Positions 8,918 to 17,848 are shown, counted from the first letter of the stretch. The stretch: 38,976 bases of DNA from an uncultured Verrucomicrobiales bacterium (GCA_937891465.1 CALAHF010000195.1:1-38976); one strand, 5' to 3'. The notes: generated from the letters alone by a model not told the origin. Program-made: numbers and translations.

Positions 8918-10000
8918 ATGTCTGATGCCTCTTCGAAAAATTACGGTCTGATCCTCGCTGGGGGAAGCGGGACTCGCTTTTGGCCGCTTAGCAGAAATGC
9001 CAAACCCAAGCAGCTCTTAAATCTGTTTGATGACGCGACGTTGATCGAAAAAGCGGTGGGTCGTTTGGAAGGTGTCATTCCTAAAGAGAACATTCTGATC
9101 CTTACGAATATCCTGCAAGCCGATGCCGTTCGGGAATTGTTTCCGGATTTGCCGCCGGAAAATATCGTGGCGGAACCTGAAAAACGCGACACGGCTCCCG
9201 CGATTGCTTTGGCGGCGGGATGGATCGCGAAACGGGATCCGGAAGCAACGATGTTTGTGTTTCCATCGGATCAATTGATCAAAGATGAAGCGGGTTTTAG
9301 GGCGATTTTATTGGCGGCGGGTGACGCAGCGGAAAAAGCGGGGGCGATCGCGACACTTGGGATCAAGCCGGATTGGGCGTGCCCGAGTTTTGGCTACATC
9401 GAGCGCGGACCGGAAGCTGAAATCGAAGGCTACGATCGCGATGTCGCAGTCCACGATGTCGTTCGATTTCGGGAAAAGCCGGCTCCTGATTTGGCGGCTC
9501 AATTTGTTGAAGCGGGGAATTTTTCGTGGAATGCAGGGATCTTTATTTGGACGATTCCGACGCTGCTGCGTGAGCTCGGAGCGCATTGCGTGGAGTTGAG
9601 TGATTTTATCGGGAAGCTCGGTGCGGCTGATGATTTTGACGCGACGATGGCGGCGGAGTTTCCAACGCTGAGCAAAACGTCGATCGATTATGCGTTGATG
9701 GAAAATGCGTCGCGGATTTTAAACATCGAAGCGGACATTGGCTGGGACGACGTTGGGAACTGGTTGTCGGTCAGCAAATATCTTGATGTAGATGACGCGG
9801 GGAATATGACGCGCGGTGCTGTCACTCAGATTGATTCTTCGGAAAATATTGTGTTTTCATCTACGAATAGCCGGGTCGCGTTGATCGGTGTGAGCGATTT
9901 GATTGTCGTGCAAACAGGCGACTTGATCCTCGTGGCGAAGAAAAGTGAGGCGGATAAAATCGAGCAACTCGTCGATGAATTGCCGCCGGAACTGCTTTAG
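8918..10000 (+). CDS. manC: Mannose-1-phosphate guanylyltransferase
   Basis: The enzyme makes GDP-mannose from mannose-1-phosphate and GTP, feeding capsule, exopolysaccharide and fucose synthesis. The 360-residue chain is the short, single-activity form. Signature LAGGSGTRFWPLSRNAKPKQ (13-32) binds the nucleotide, PSDQLI gives a metal/nucleotide Asp, and FREKP and GNFSWNAGIF are family blocks. It ends before the phosphomannose-isomerase domain found in the bifunctional enzymes. The gene is followed 9 bp later by ruvX and probably starts this forward operon. A divergent promoter region of about 100 bp lies before it. No mannan or other sugar-nucleotide gene is adjacent. Confidence 0.93.
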   Translation: MSDASSKNYGLILAGGSGTRFWPLSRNAKPKQLLNLFDDATLIEKAVGRLEGVIPKENILILTNILQADAVRELFPDLPPENIVAEPEKRDTAPAIALAAGWIAKRDPEATMFVFPSDQLIKDEAGFRAILLAAGDAAEKAGAIATLGIKPDWACPSFGYIERGPEAEIEGYDRDVAVHDVVRFREKPAPDLAAQFVEAGNFSWNAGIFIWTIPTLLRELGAHCVELSDFIGKLGAADDFDATMAAEFPTLSKTSIDYALMENASRILNIEADIGWDDVGNWLSVSKYLDVDDAGNMTRGAVTQIDSSENIVFSSTNSRVALIGVSDLIVVQTGDLILVAKKSEADKIEQLVDELPPELL

Positions 10001-10009
10001 GGTTCGGGA

Positions 10010-10471
10010 ATGACTCGGGCGCTTGGGATAGATTTTGGAAAAGCACGAATCGGTCTTGCCATCACTGACGAGATCGGACTGATGGCGCATCCATTGGAAA
10101 CGGTCCCAGCGCAGGATCTGGGCGAAGCGGCGAATCGAATCGTCGCGGTCGTTGTCGAAAAGAAGGTCGATACGATCGTGGTTGGCCTTCCGCTTCACAT
10201 GAATGGTGAAGAGGGAAAAGCCGTCGAATCGGTTCGGAATTTCACCAATCGATTCCGCAAAAAATTGCCGGATGGAATTGAAATCGTGGAAGTCGATGAA
10301 AGGCTTAGTACTGTGAGCGCGATGGCGAAGTTGCACGCGGCCGGACGAAACGCGAAGAATGCGAAATCGATCATCGACATGGCATCGGCTGTCGAGATTT
10401 TGCAGGACTGGCTTGATTTGCAGGACGGTGGAAATTTGCTGCCGAATCCGTTTCCGGAGGATGAAATGTGA
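10010..10471 (+). CDS. ruvX: RuvX/YqgF putative Holliday junction resolvase
   Basis: The 153-residue protein has an RNase H-like fold. Strand 1 is ALGIDFGKARIGLAITD with the catalytic Asp in GIDFG, followed by the central VVGLPLHMNGEEG block and the second acidic site in EVDERLSTVSA. YqgF proteins act in 16S rRNA 5' end maturation and have been proposed as backup Holliday resolvases; this sequence does not decide between them. It starts 9 bp after manC, so it is probably co-transcribed. A 70-bp gap separates it from the thioesterase. Confidence 0.93.
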   Translation: MTRALGIDFGKARIGLAITDEIGLMAHPLETVPAQDLGEAANRIVAVVVEKKVDTIVVGLPLHMNGEEGKAVESVRNFTNRFRKKLPDGIEIVEVDERLSTVSAMAKLHAAGRNAKNAKSIIDMASAVEILQDWLDLQDGGNLLPNPFPEDEM

Positions 10472-10541
10472 TACCTCGAAGATGATCCCCGAGCCACAGG
10501 TTTGATCGTGACAGGGTGGGATCTGAGGTTAGTTTCAACGC

Positions 10542-11033
10542 ATGGCTGAACATCGATTTCTATTTCGCCGACGTGTTGAATTTTCAGACACGGATGTGGC
10601 GGGAATCATGCATTTTTCAAATTTCTTTCGCTTCATGGAAGTGGCGGAGCATGCATTTTATCGGTCGTTGGGATTTTCGGTTCACCCGTTTCAAAACGAG
10701 GTTGAGGCTGCAGATGGGCCGAATGTGGGCTGGCCGCGAGTTCATGCATCGGCGGATTATCGTTTGCCGTTGAAGTTCGAAGAAGAAGTTGAAATCGAGC
10801 TGCTGATTGAAGAAATTCGCGGCAAAGCGGTGATGTATTTTTTCCGGTTTTGGAAAAACCCGGATGATAGCGAGGCGCGTAAGGTGGCCGCGACGGGGCG
10901 TTTTACCGTGGTATGCGTGCGATTCGATAACGAGCAACGGCGCATGAAAGCGGTTGCGATCCCTGATGAAGTGCGCGAGAAAATCGAGGTGGCTCCGGCT
11001 GGCTCGATCGATCCAGCGGACTCCAATTCTTAA
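10542..11033 (+). CDS. YbgC-like acyl-CoA thioesterase (hotdog fold)
   Basis: The family hydrolyses acyl-CoA or aromatic acyl-CoA thioesters. The N-terminal VEFSDTDVAGIMHFSNFFRFMEVAEHAFYRSLG is the classical 4-hydroxybenzoyl-CoA thioesterase/YbgC block, with D18 as the expected catalytic residue and H24 where Tyr or His is usual. The 163 residues form one hotdog domain with a short polar tail. In some bacteria such genes serve menaquinone synthesis (DHNA-CoA hydrolysis), but no men or tol-pal gene is nearby, so the substrate is open. The membrane protein gene follows after 17 bp. Confidence 0.85.
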   Translation: MAEHRFLFRRRVEFSDTDVAGIMHFSNFFRFMEVAEHAFYRSLGFSVHPFQNEVEAADGPNVGWPRVHASADYRLPLKFEEEVEIELLIEEIRGKAVMYFFRFWKNPDDSEARKVAATGRFTVVCVRFDNEQRRMKAVAIPDEVREKIEVAPAGSIDPADSNS

Positions 11034-11050
11034 TTTTACTATTGAACGAT

Positions 11051-11605
11051 ATGGGTAACTACAGCTGGCTTTACTTTGCACTCGGAACCGTCATCACCTG
11101 GGGGCTTTACGGGATTCTGCTTCACTCGGGCCAGATCAAAATGGCGGACTCGGTCAATGGGCGCTACAAGGCATTTTTGTTCGTCGGTATCGCCTATTTC
11201 CTCACGGCGGTTTTGGCTCCGTTGGCAATTTTACTCTATAAAAAAGCGAGCTGGGATTACCCTTACGAGGGAATGAAGCTGTCGCTGATCGCTGGAATTC
11301 TCGGTGCGATTGGTGCGTTTTTTGTGCTGCTTTCGCTCGGCGCGTTGTTTGGCCAGGGAAATAAAAGCGCTCCGGCAATCGTCATGTCGATCATCTTCGC
11401 AGGTGCTCCGGTGGTGAATGCAATTGTCTCGATCGCGCTTCATCCACCAGCAGGAGGCCTTGCATCGATCAAATGGCAGTTCGTTGTTGGAATTTTGATG
11501 GCCGCTGCCGGTGGCTGTTTGGTGACCGTCTTCAAGCCTGGCGGTGCACCTCCGGCGAAAAAGGCCGTTGTTGCTGCTCAGATTGACGACTCAGCCAAGT
11601 CCTGA
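11051..11605 (+). CDS. DMT-type (EamA-like) multispanning membrane protein
   Basis: The 184-residue protein has about five membrane helices, beginning with YSWLYFALGTVITWGLYGILL and ending near KWQFVVGILMAAAGGCLVTVF, then a basic and polar tail in the cytoplasm. The Gly/Ala-rich helices and last-helix pattern resemble one half of a drug/metabolite transporter, so it may dimerise. The substrate is unknown. The ATG at 11051 is preferred to an in-frame TTG at 11042. The last 28 bases overlap the 3' end of the convergent hybrid kinase gene. Confidence 0.6.
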   Translation: MGNYSWLYFALGTVITWGLYGILLHSGQIKMADSVNGRYKAFLFVGIAYFLTAVLAPLAILLYKKASWDYPYEGMKLSLIAGILGAIGAFFVLLSLGALFGQGNKSAPAIVMSIIFAGAPVVNAIVSIALHPPAGGLASIKWQFVVGILMAAAGGCLVTVFKPGGAPPAKKAVVAAQIDDSAKS

Positions 11606-14082
11606 TTTCCGGAAGCTGGTCGAGTTTTTCCCAGTGCGCGATTGACGATTTCGACCAATTCGCGAGGGGCATACGGTTTCGGTAACACATCACAGAATCC
11701 GAATTGCTCGGGTTCTGCCATGGCGGCTGCATCCGAGTAGCCACTCGAAACGATAGCGACTACATCGGGATCAATCCGACGAAGCGCGCGAATCGTTTCG
11801 ACGCCGCCCACTCCACCTTCGATGGTGAGATCGGAGACAAGCAGATCAAAACGTCGGCCAAAAGCCATCGCTTCGCGATATTTCAAAATCGTGTCGCGGC
11901 CATCGGCGGTTTCGACAACTTCGTGACCCGCACGAGTGAGCGTGACTCGCATCAGGCGGCTGATCGACTGCTCATCTTCCAAAATCAGGATTTTCCCCGG
12001 GCCAACTTTTTCGGGAATGGCTTTCGATTTACCTTCGGATTTCAGATTCAATCCGGGGCGTTCGCTGACTTTGAATGGAGCGGTCAGCGGCATGCAAAAT
12101 GTTGCGATGGTCCCGCGGTCTTCTTTCGACTGCAAAGCAACAAATCCGTCGTGCGCTTTGGCGATTGATTCGCAGACAGTTAGCCCAATGCCCGTTGCGT
12201 TGTCGCTGCGGCGGGTGGTGAAATAAGGATCGAATGCTCGTTCGAGAGTAATGGGATCCATTCCGTGACCAGTATCGATCACTTCGATCAGCAGGTGTTT
12301 TTGTTCGGCGTTCCCAAGTTCCCCCCGCAGCTGACAGACCTCATCGCTGTCGATAATTCCGCAGCGGGTGATCAAAACACCCCCTTCCGGCATCGCTTCC
12401 TCGGCATTGGCGATTAGATTTTCAACCAACCGATGAACCTGTGAGGCATCGAGGTAAGCGGTCATTTTTGGATCGCCGCACTGAAACTGATAGCGAATCA
12501 TCGGATGCGCTTCGCGTCGCTCCGCAAGGACATCTCGAATGATCTGGGGTGGCGTCACAAAATCGCGAACCGGTTTTCCGCCGCGTGCGAACGTCATCAA
12601 TTGCTGTACGAGGCTCTGGGCGCGTGAGGCAGCTGATTGAGCTTCGGCGAGGCTGTTTTGAAGTTCAGAATCGTCCTCGTGCCGTTCTTTTGCGAAGCTC
12701 AAATTTCCTGTGAGAGTCGTCAGGTGATTGTTGAAATCGTGAGCAAAACCGCGAGCCAAGAGTGAGAGTCCTTCGAGCCGCTGTTGGCGAATCTGTTCGG
12801 ACTGCTGTTGTTTTCGATCCGAAATATCGCGGAACAAGGCCATTGTGCCGTTTCCGCTGCGGTAGGTGCGGACTTCGTGCCAGATATCGCGTTCGGTATC
12901 GTGAAATTCGAAAACGTGGCGGCGTCCGGAGTCTGCCGATTTTTGGAAATCGAGCCGGTATCGAAGGCGGTCTTCCGGTCCAAAGGCTTCCCAAAAATCA
13001 CGTCCGATCAACGGTGTTGCACCGCCAAACCATGCAAGAGCTTCGGCGTTGCCGTAGGCGATTTTTCCGTCCTCATCGATAGTGATGATGGGATCTCCAA
13101 TATCATCGACTTTGGGAGCTTCACTGGATGGCGTTGCTTCGTCCTTAAGCTCCGAATTTTCAGCGGCTGGCTGCGTTCCACCAGAGGCTTTAAAGCCAAG
13201 CAGTTCCCGAAAAGAAGCGCTCTTCGACATGCGCGCTGCGGTTTCAAGGGCTCGACCACGAGCGGGCGGTTCGCCTTTTTCTGAAACGAGATTGGCTGGA
13301 GTCGCCTCAATATCGGCGGCCGGTTCAGTTTCGTCGCCCGTGTAGATGACTGTCAGTAAGCCGAGAGCGTCTCCTCCGGAATTACGAATGGGAACCGTGC
13401 GTTCGCGGATTTCGGTTTCCTCGCCACTTCGGTTGAGAAGCGTCGCTTCATGAAATCCATTGTTGTGCCGGGTGGTCGAATTTTCTCCGTTTTCGCGAAG
13501 CGAAACCACTTCTCGAAGGCGATGACCGATGGCGTCTGCTTCAGTCCAACCAGTTAAACTTTCAGCTCGCTGATTCATCAGCGTCACCCGGCCATCAATA
13601 TCTGAAGCAACCACGGCATTCTCAATCGAAGCCGCAACCGTTCGAATATTGATTTCGCAATCGACCAATTCGCGCTGCGATTTGCCTCGTTCCGCCGCGG
13701 CAAAAAGACAGGCAGCGACTTCACCATCGCCGAAAGGCTTTCTCAGATAGCCGACGGGACGGGCTTCGCGGGCCTCGGCAAAAATCGCGTCTTCTGAGTA
13801 ACCGGTTAAAAAAACTACGGGGATAGCGAATTTTTCTCGAAGCTGAATCGCCAACTCGATACCGTTCATTTCGCCGGTCAATTTAATATCGAGCACCGCC
13901 AGATCAGGCTTCATCCGTTCCGCTAATTCTAAGGCAACGATTCCCGACTCGGCCATTCCAACCACATCAATACCCTGCCGCTTCACGGTCGCCTCTAGAT
14001 TGAGCGCGGTGATGTGGTCGTCTTCCACGATGAGAATCGAAATCGATTCATCATCAGTGGGCATGTTTTGAGACTCCGACAT
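11578..14082 (-). CDS. Hybrid histidine kinase: REC-PAS-PAS-HisKA-HATPase-REC
   Basis: The 834-residue cytoplasmic protein opens with a receiver domain (about 15-130; phosphoacceptor D65 in AVLDIKL, Lys in YLRKPF). Two PAS domains follow (about 150-265 and 325-430), then a dimerisation helix with the phospho-His in ARGFAHDFNNHLTTL. The HATPase domain is intact (N box ENLIANAEEA, G1 DTGHGM, G2 TGIGL). A C-terminal receiver has D751 in LLVSDL and Lys in LPKPYAP. There is no membrane segment. FAHDFNN is typical of NtrB-like and phytochrome-related hybrid kinases. The upstream four-PAS gene is 20 bp away on the same strand, so the two are probably co-transcribed and may exchange phosphate. No DNA-binding output domain is in the pair. 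Confidence 0.92.
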   Translation of the reverse strand: MSESQNMPTDDESISILIVEDDHITALNLEATVKRQGIDVVGMAESGIVALELAERMKPDLAVLDIKLTGEMNGIELAIQLREKFAIPVVFLTGYSEDAIFAEAREARPVGYLRKPFGDGEVAACLFAAAERGKSQRELVDCEINIRTVAASIENAVVASDIDGRVTLMNQRAESLTGWTEADAIGHRLREVVSLRENGENSTTRHNNGFHEATLLNRSGEETEIRERTVPIRNSGGDALGLLTVIYTGDETEPAADIEATPANLVSEKGEPPARGRALETAARMSKSASFRELLGFKASGGTQPAAENSELKDEATPSSEAPKVDDIGDPIITIDEDGKIAYGNAEALAWFGGATPLIGRDFWEAFGPEDRLRYRLDFQKSADSGRRHVFEFHDTERDIWHEVRTYRSGNGTMALFRDISDRKQQQSEQIRQQRLEGLSLLARGFAHDFNNHLTTLTGNLSFAKERHEDDSELQNSLAEAQSAASRAQSLVQQLMTFARGGKPVRDFVTPPQIIRDVLAERREAHPMIRYQFQCGDPKMTAYLDASQVHRLVENLIANAEEAMPEGGVLITRCGIIDSDEVCQLRGELGNAEQKHLLIEVIDTGHGMDPITLERAFDPYFTTRRSDNATGIGLTVCESIAKAHDGFVALQSKEDRGTIATFCMPLTAPFKVSERPGLNLKSEGKSKAIPEKVGPGKILILEDEQSISRLMRVTLTRAGHEVVETADGRDTILKYREAMAFGRRFDLLVSDLTIEGGVGGVETIRALRRIDPDVVAIVSSGYSDAAAMAEPEQFGFCDVLPKPYAPRELVEIVNRALGKTRPASGNQDLAESSI

Positions 14083-14103
14083 GGGCAGGTTGAAGTGGGG
14101 CTA

Positions 14104-16923
14104 CTATGACTCGTCTCCGAGCTTCACTCCACTGGAAATTATCACGCTGAGAGCTTGGGTGCCTCCATTTTGCGTCATTTGCATTCGTCCACGCAATTGC
14201 TGAACGAGATTTTTCAGAGAACCGAGTGAGGTATCCTTCGCTTTCGGAAAGAGAACGCCCCCTGCTCCTGAAGTGGCTACGAGAGAAAGTTCGCTGCCAC
14301 TTTTCTTCTTCAGCTGAAGAAATAACTCTGGACCATCGCCGCGAACTTCACGTTTCATCGAAAGCCGGATGATTTCACCAACCATCAAACTGAAAGCGGT
14401 CGCCATTTCGGCATCGACTCGAAACGAATCGCTTCCGTGAACCACGACTTCGCGTCGACCGGGGCCACGACCTGTCACCGCTGAAACCTCGTCAGAAATC
14501 GATCGAATTAACGGAACAATCCACACCGTGTCGTCCTGTGGGTACTGATGTGCATGAGCCTGAGCTATCGCCCGAAGCCGAACCTGCCAGCGGTTTCCGG
14601 CGTCCAGCTTGTCGTCCATTTCGTCATGGTCATTTTCCAGCGCAAACAGGCTCGTCACCATTTGCAGCTGATTGCGAAAGCGGTGCTGCATCTTTTCGTG
14701 TTCCAGGTCACTGCTACCCTTTTTAGCGGCTGAAGGTGGCAAATTAGGAATTGAGTGGTGCTCTTTCTTAACGACTTCGCGATGCACTGCGAGGAGTTCC
14801 TTCGGTCCGGAATCCCCTTTAACCGACGAGAAATTCAATTCAGCAACCCCGCGAGATCCATCCTTGCGGTAGAATTTATTTCTTCCCTGCCAGCTGCCAT
14901 TCTTATTGAGCGCTGCAGAGAGTTTGTGATTGAATTCTTTCGCCGTGGATTCGTCGCGGGAATAAAGCTTCGCAATTCCTCTCCCCAACAAATCCACTCG
15001 TTTGTAGCCAAAGACAGATTCTGCGGCAGGATTGGCGTCGCGGATCGTTCCTCGTAAATCGGTGACCAACACAGGTTCTTCGATTTTTTCGATGGCAGTC
15101 GCGTGCCAGTTGCTGCCCGCCTTTTTCAAAGCCTCGAACTCACTCGTGTCTTTAACCGTGACGAGATAACGTTCATTTTCGCACGGAGCGATTGCGAAAC
15201 GAAACGTGGAGCCGCCTTCGTTAAATTCCAAATCAGTAACAACAGTTGTTTCCGAATTTGCTTTGTGCGCTTGTGCCGCGAGCTCTTTTCCAAATTCAGG
15301 CCAGACCGTCCCTACTTCTTCTCCACGCCATGTTTTCTGAGGCATTTTGCCCGACCAATTAACAGTTGGCGGGGCCACATCGATGATTTTCAGTTGTCCA
15401 TCAACGAGCAAAATTAAATCGGGCATGAGATTCATCAACGCCATGTTTTGCTGATGACTTTGGCGAAGCTCGGCTTCAAGTTTTGGATCGGAAGCTGGTT
15501 GAACCGGGGGTGTAGGTGCATGGCTGGATGAGACATCCCCTTTCGGCATTTCGAGAAAATACATTCCCATTCTCGTTTTGCCTTCATCATCCCGAATCGG
15601 ACAAAGCGTTAGTCGATTAGTCGGCAGCGTTACGGAGGATTCGCCATCGCGTTGAAATCGGACTTCGATTGAATCATTTCCACGCTGGTTTGCCTTCGAT
15701 CCCGCCGCGATTTTTTCTTCCGTCGCCCTCAGCCGAAGGGCATCTTGCGGCACAAGGCAATCGGACAAAGTCATCCGGCGGAGTTCGTTCACTGATTTTC
15801 CAACAAACGCTTCGAAAACCGGATTCGCATCGAGGATGCCACCGCTTCGATCCACCAAAAGTAGGCCGCCGGGATTATTCTGAAAAACTGCCCGAAATTT
15901 CTTTTCGCCCATTTTGAGCTGGCTTTCATTACGCCGACGTTCGGTCACGTCGGTCTGGGTTAGGAGTAGGCCTCCGTCATCCATCAGTTGGGCGGAAAAT
16001 TCGATTTCCCGTAATTTTTGATCCGCAGATCTCAGTGAAAAAGTCCGCGTGAGTTGCTTGCGCCAGATATGCTCACGCCACGAATTCAACACCCGCGCGG
16101 CGTATTCCGCATTGGGGCACGTATTTTCCAGCCACTCTTCGATTCCTCCAAAGTTTTCGACACTGACGCCCAGCAAATTTTGATGAGCACTATTTACGTA
16201 GATGACGTCTTGCTGAGAATTGAAAACAACCAAGCCCATTGGAAGAGCGTCCGGAATTCGTTGCCATGGAAAATCAGTTTCTGAATTGTCGCGTTGGTCC
16301 AAGCGACTCATTCTAAATGGCTCCGTTATCGAGCCAGCTCGCGAAACGGTTACTCGCGACGTTGTTTCGGATTCAATCACGGGCGACGGAATCGCCACAC
16401 TCGTTTGAGTCGGTGGAGTCGGCTGCGAAACGGGAGCCGCGATGGGTTCTGGTTTCGAGAGTGGGATTGGAGTGGGTTCCACCGGTTTTGTGGCCACCGG
16501 AGTAGATTGAAGCTGCGGTTTAGCCTCGGGCTCTGGCTGAGCCGGTTTTGCTGCCTCAAACACAGACGTCGGTGCGATCGGGGGCTGTTGAAGTGGTTTA
16601 GCCTGGGGCTCTGGCTGAGTCGGTTTTGCAGCCTGAAACACAGATACTGGTGCAATTGGGGCCTCTTGAGGTGGTTTAGCCTCTAGCTCTGGCTGAGCTG
16701 GTTTTGCAGCCTGAAATACAGATGCTGGTGCGATTGGGGCCTGTTGTTGCGGTGGAGCCGGTGGTATGTAAGCAGTCTCTGGCTGCAACTGCGGCTGGAT
16801 TACGGGAGCCACTGGTTGCTGAGATGCAACGTGGGGCTGCAAAGGCACTGCATCCCCTCGCGAAGAGGATGATTCATCGTTTCTGCCCGAAGCAGAATGA
16901 TGCGGCTGTTGTGGCGTGGACAA
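14104..16923 (-). CDS. Four-PAS HisKA_2-type sensor with degenerate ATPase domain
   Basis: The 939-residue protein has a disordered Pro/Gln/Ala-rich head (1-200) with three 26-residue tandem repeats (62-139). Four PAS-like domains follow (about 220-330, 340-460, 495-600, 605-720), and then a HisKA_2-type motif HRFRNQLQMVTSLF with H747. The ATPase-like end keeps TSLGSLKNLVQQLRGRM, but the N box reads GEIIRLSMKR (849-858) instead of N-E-L-x-x-N, and the G1 region reads TSGAG (884-888) instead of D-x-G-x-G. ATP binding is therefore doubtful. It has no membrane segment. Translation seems to begin at TTG (16923), as no in-frame ATG lies upstream and the next Met is past residue 200. It precedes the hybrid kinase gene in a likely operon. 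Confidence 0.85.
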   Translation of the reverse strand: MSTPQQPHHSASGRNDESSSSRGDAVPLQPHVASQQPVAPVIQPQLQPETAYIPPAPPQQQAPIAPASVFQAAKPAQPELEAKPPQEAPIAPVSVFQAAKPTQPEPQAKPLQQPPIAPTSVFEAAKPAQPEPEAKPQLQSTPVATKPVEPTPIPLSKPEPIAAPVSQPTPPTQTSVAIPSPVIESETTSRVTVSRAGSITEPFRMSRLDQRDNSETDFPWQRIPDALPMGLVVFNSQQDVIYVNSAHQNLLGVSVENFGGIEEWLENTCPNAEYAARVLNSWREHIWRKQLTRTFSLRSADQKLREIEFSAQLMDDGGLLLTQTDVTERRRNESQLKMGEKKFRAVFQNNPGGLLLVDRSGGILDANPVFEAFVGKSVNELRRMTLSDCLVPQDALRLRATEEKIAAGSKANQRGNDSIEVRFQRDGESSVTLPTNRLTLCPIRDDEGKTRMGMYFLEMPKGDVSSSHAPTPPVQPASDPKLEAELRQSHQQNMALMNLMPDLILLVDGQLKIIDVAPPTVNWSGKMPQKTWRGEEVGTVWPEFGKELAAQAHKANSETTVVTDLEFNEGGSTFRFAIAPCENERYLVTVKDTSEFEALKKAGSNWHATAIEKIEEPVLVTDLRGTIRDANPAAESVFGYKRVDLLGRGIAKLYSRDESTAKEFNHKLSAALNKNGSWQGRNKFYRKDGSRGVAELNFSSVKGDSGPKELLAVHREVVKKEHHSIPNLPPSAAKKGSSDLEHEKMQHRFRNQLQMVTSLFALENDHDEMDDKLDAGNRWQVRLRAIAQAHAHQYPQDDTVWIVPLIRSISDEVSAVTGRGPGRREVVVHGSDSFRVDAEMATAFSLMVGEIIRLSMKREVRGDGPELFLQLKKKSGSELSLVATSGAGGVLFPKAKDTSLGSLKNLVQQLRGRMQMTQNGGTQALSVIISSGVKLGDES
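16507..16740 (-). repeat. 78-bp tandem repeat, three copies, inside the PAS sensor gene
   Basis: Three head-to-tail copies encode the 26-residue module (A/P)-P-I-A-P-x-S-V-F-(Q/E)-A-A-K-P-x-Q-P-E, followed by a linker ending in A-K-P. The copies differ by point changes, and some of these are third-codon changes, so the array has been kept in frame for some time. Copy number could vary between strains by slippage. Confidence 0.85.
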
Positions 16924-16930
16924 GCTTTTG

Positions 16931-16956
16931 CAGGTTTGAGAAATTTCTTAAACCTG
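16931..16956. promoter_or_regulatory. 26-bp near-perfect dyad upstream of the sensor operon
   Basis: Outer arms CAGGTTT and AAACCTG enclose an inner palindrome AGAAATTTCT, with a single G/T mismatch on each side of it. The dyad ends 7 bp before the TTG start of the four-PAS gene and lies in the 141-bp divergent region shared with yggS. It looks like an operator for a dimeric regulator, or a leader hairpin that could hide the start codon. A smaller repeat AGTTAA/TTAACT follows at 16960-16977. Confidence 0.5.
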
Positions 16957-17064
16957 AGTAGTTAAGAAAGTTTAACTAAAATCGCAAGCAATATCGTAAA
17001 AAATTACTCTGATTAGCGTATATTTTATGCATATCTGAGAATTTTAATTTATTACTAACGAAAA

Positions 17065-17754
17065 ATGCTCTCCGAAAACCTAATCCAAATCAATGAACGC
17101 ATCGCTTCCGCTGCGTCACGCTCAAGTCGTAAGATTGATGAAATCCTGCTCCTTGCAGTGAGTAAAGCCTTTCCCGCGGAAGTCCTTCGCGAAGCTGTCG
17201 AGGCCGGCTTGGATACCTTTGGAGAGAACAAGGTTCAGGAGGCCATTGCTAAAATTCCAGAGTTGCCGTCGCATTTGAAATGGCATCTTATCGGGCCGTT
17301 GCAAAAAAACAAAATCCGCAAAGCGTTGCCCTGTTTTGATCTGATTCACAGCGTCGATTCACTGACCACCGCGCAGCAAATCGATCGCATTGCGGCCGAA
17401 GAAGGGCTTCATCCCCGAGTACTTTTGCAAATCAATATCGCCGCCGATGCCGCGAAACATGGCTTTACAAAAACGGCCATTCACGAGCAATTTGAAACGC
17501 TTTTGGAGCTAAAGCGATTGCAAATCGAAGGCGTCATGACGATTCCTGCGTTCGATTCCGATCCTGAAAAAACGCGCCCGTCTTTTGCGAATCTGCGGGA
17601 AGTGCGAAACGAGCTGGTCGAAGAATTCGATTGCCCGCTGCCGGAAATATCTATGGGCATGAGCCACGATTTTGATGTCGCGATCGAAGAAGGGGCGACC
17701 ATCGTTCGCGTGGGTTCCGCGCTTTTTGGAAAACGCAAAAGTACTATTCGATAG
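17065..17754 (+). CDS. yggS: YggS/PLPBP family pyridoxal-phosphate homeostasis protein
   Basis: This is a single-domain alanine-racemase-fold protein that binds pyridoxal phosphate and buffers PLP, amino acid and keto acid pools, without known catalysis. The 229 residues match the family. LLLAVSKAFP carries the PLP Lys (K34), GENKVQEA and WHLIGPLQKNKIRK are hallmark blocks, and the C-terminal SMGMSHDFDVAIEEGATIVRVGSALFG holds the phosphate-binding residues. The last four codons and the TAG stop (ACT ATT CGA TAG) lie inside the first arm of a palindromic element, which therefore sets the C terminus. The gene is divergent from the PAS sensor operon. Confidence 0.95.
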   Translation: MLSENLIQINERIASAASRSSRKIDEILLLAVSKAFPAEVLREAVEAGLDTFGENKVQEAIAKIPELPSHLKWHLIGPLQKNKIRKALPCFDLIHSVDSLTTAQQIDRIAAEEGLHPRVLLQINIAADAAKHGFTKTAIHEQFETLLELKRLQIEGVMTIPAFDSDPEKTRPSFANLREVRNELVEEFDCPLPEISMGMSHDFDVAIEEGATIVRVGSALFGKRKSTIR

Positions 17755-17841
17755 GGTATGTTCAACGATCCAACCCTGTTGGATCGTGACGGCATTTCGA
17801 TCGAATAGGGTACGTTCGTCGACTCAGCCCTGTTGGTTCGT
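17743..17841 (+). repeat. Double palindromic element, two 45-bp units, between convergent genes
   Basis: Unit A (17743-17787) has arms ACTATTCGATAGGGT and ACCCTGTTGGATCGT; unit B (17797-17841) has TCGATCGAATAGGGT and GCCCTGTTGGTTCGT. Both loops are 15 nt and the spacer is 9 nt (GACGGCATT), giving a 54-bp period. In unit A an additional perfect 9-bp stem, ACGATCCAA with TTGGATCGT (17766-17787), has formed within the loop and right arm. The element contains the yggS stop codon and ends 7 bp before the stop of the convergent release-factor-like gene, so it could terminate both. Confidence 0.9.
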
Positions 17842-17848
17842 GAAAAAT

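Noticed and set aside
10495-10541. Possible further palindromic unit (GACAGGGT near 10510)
   Set aside because: Only 9 of 15 arm bases match and there is no second arm or loop.
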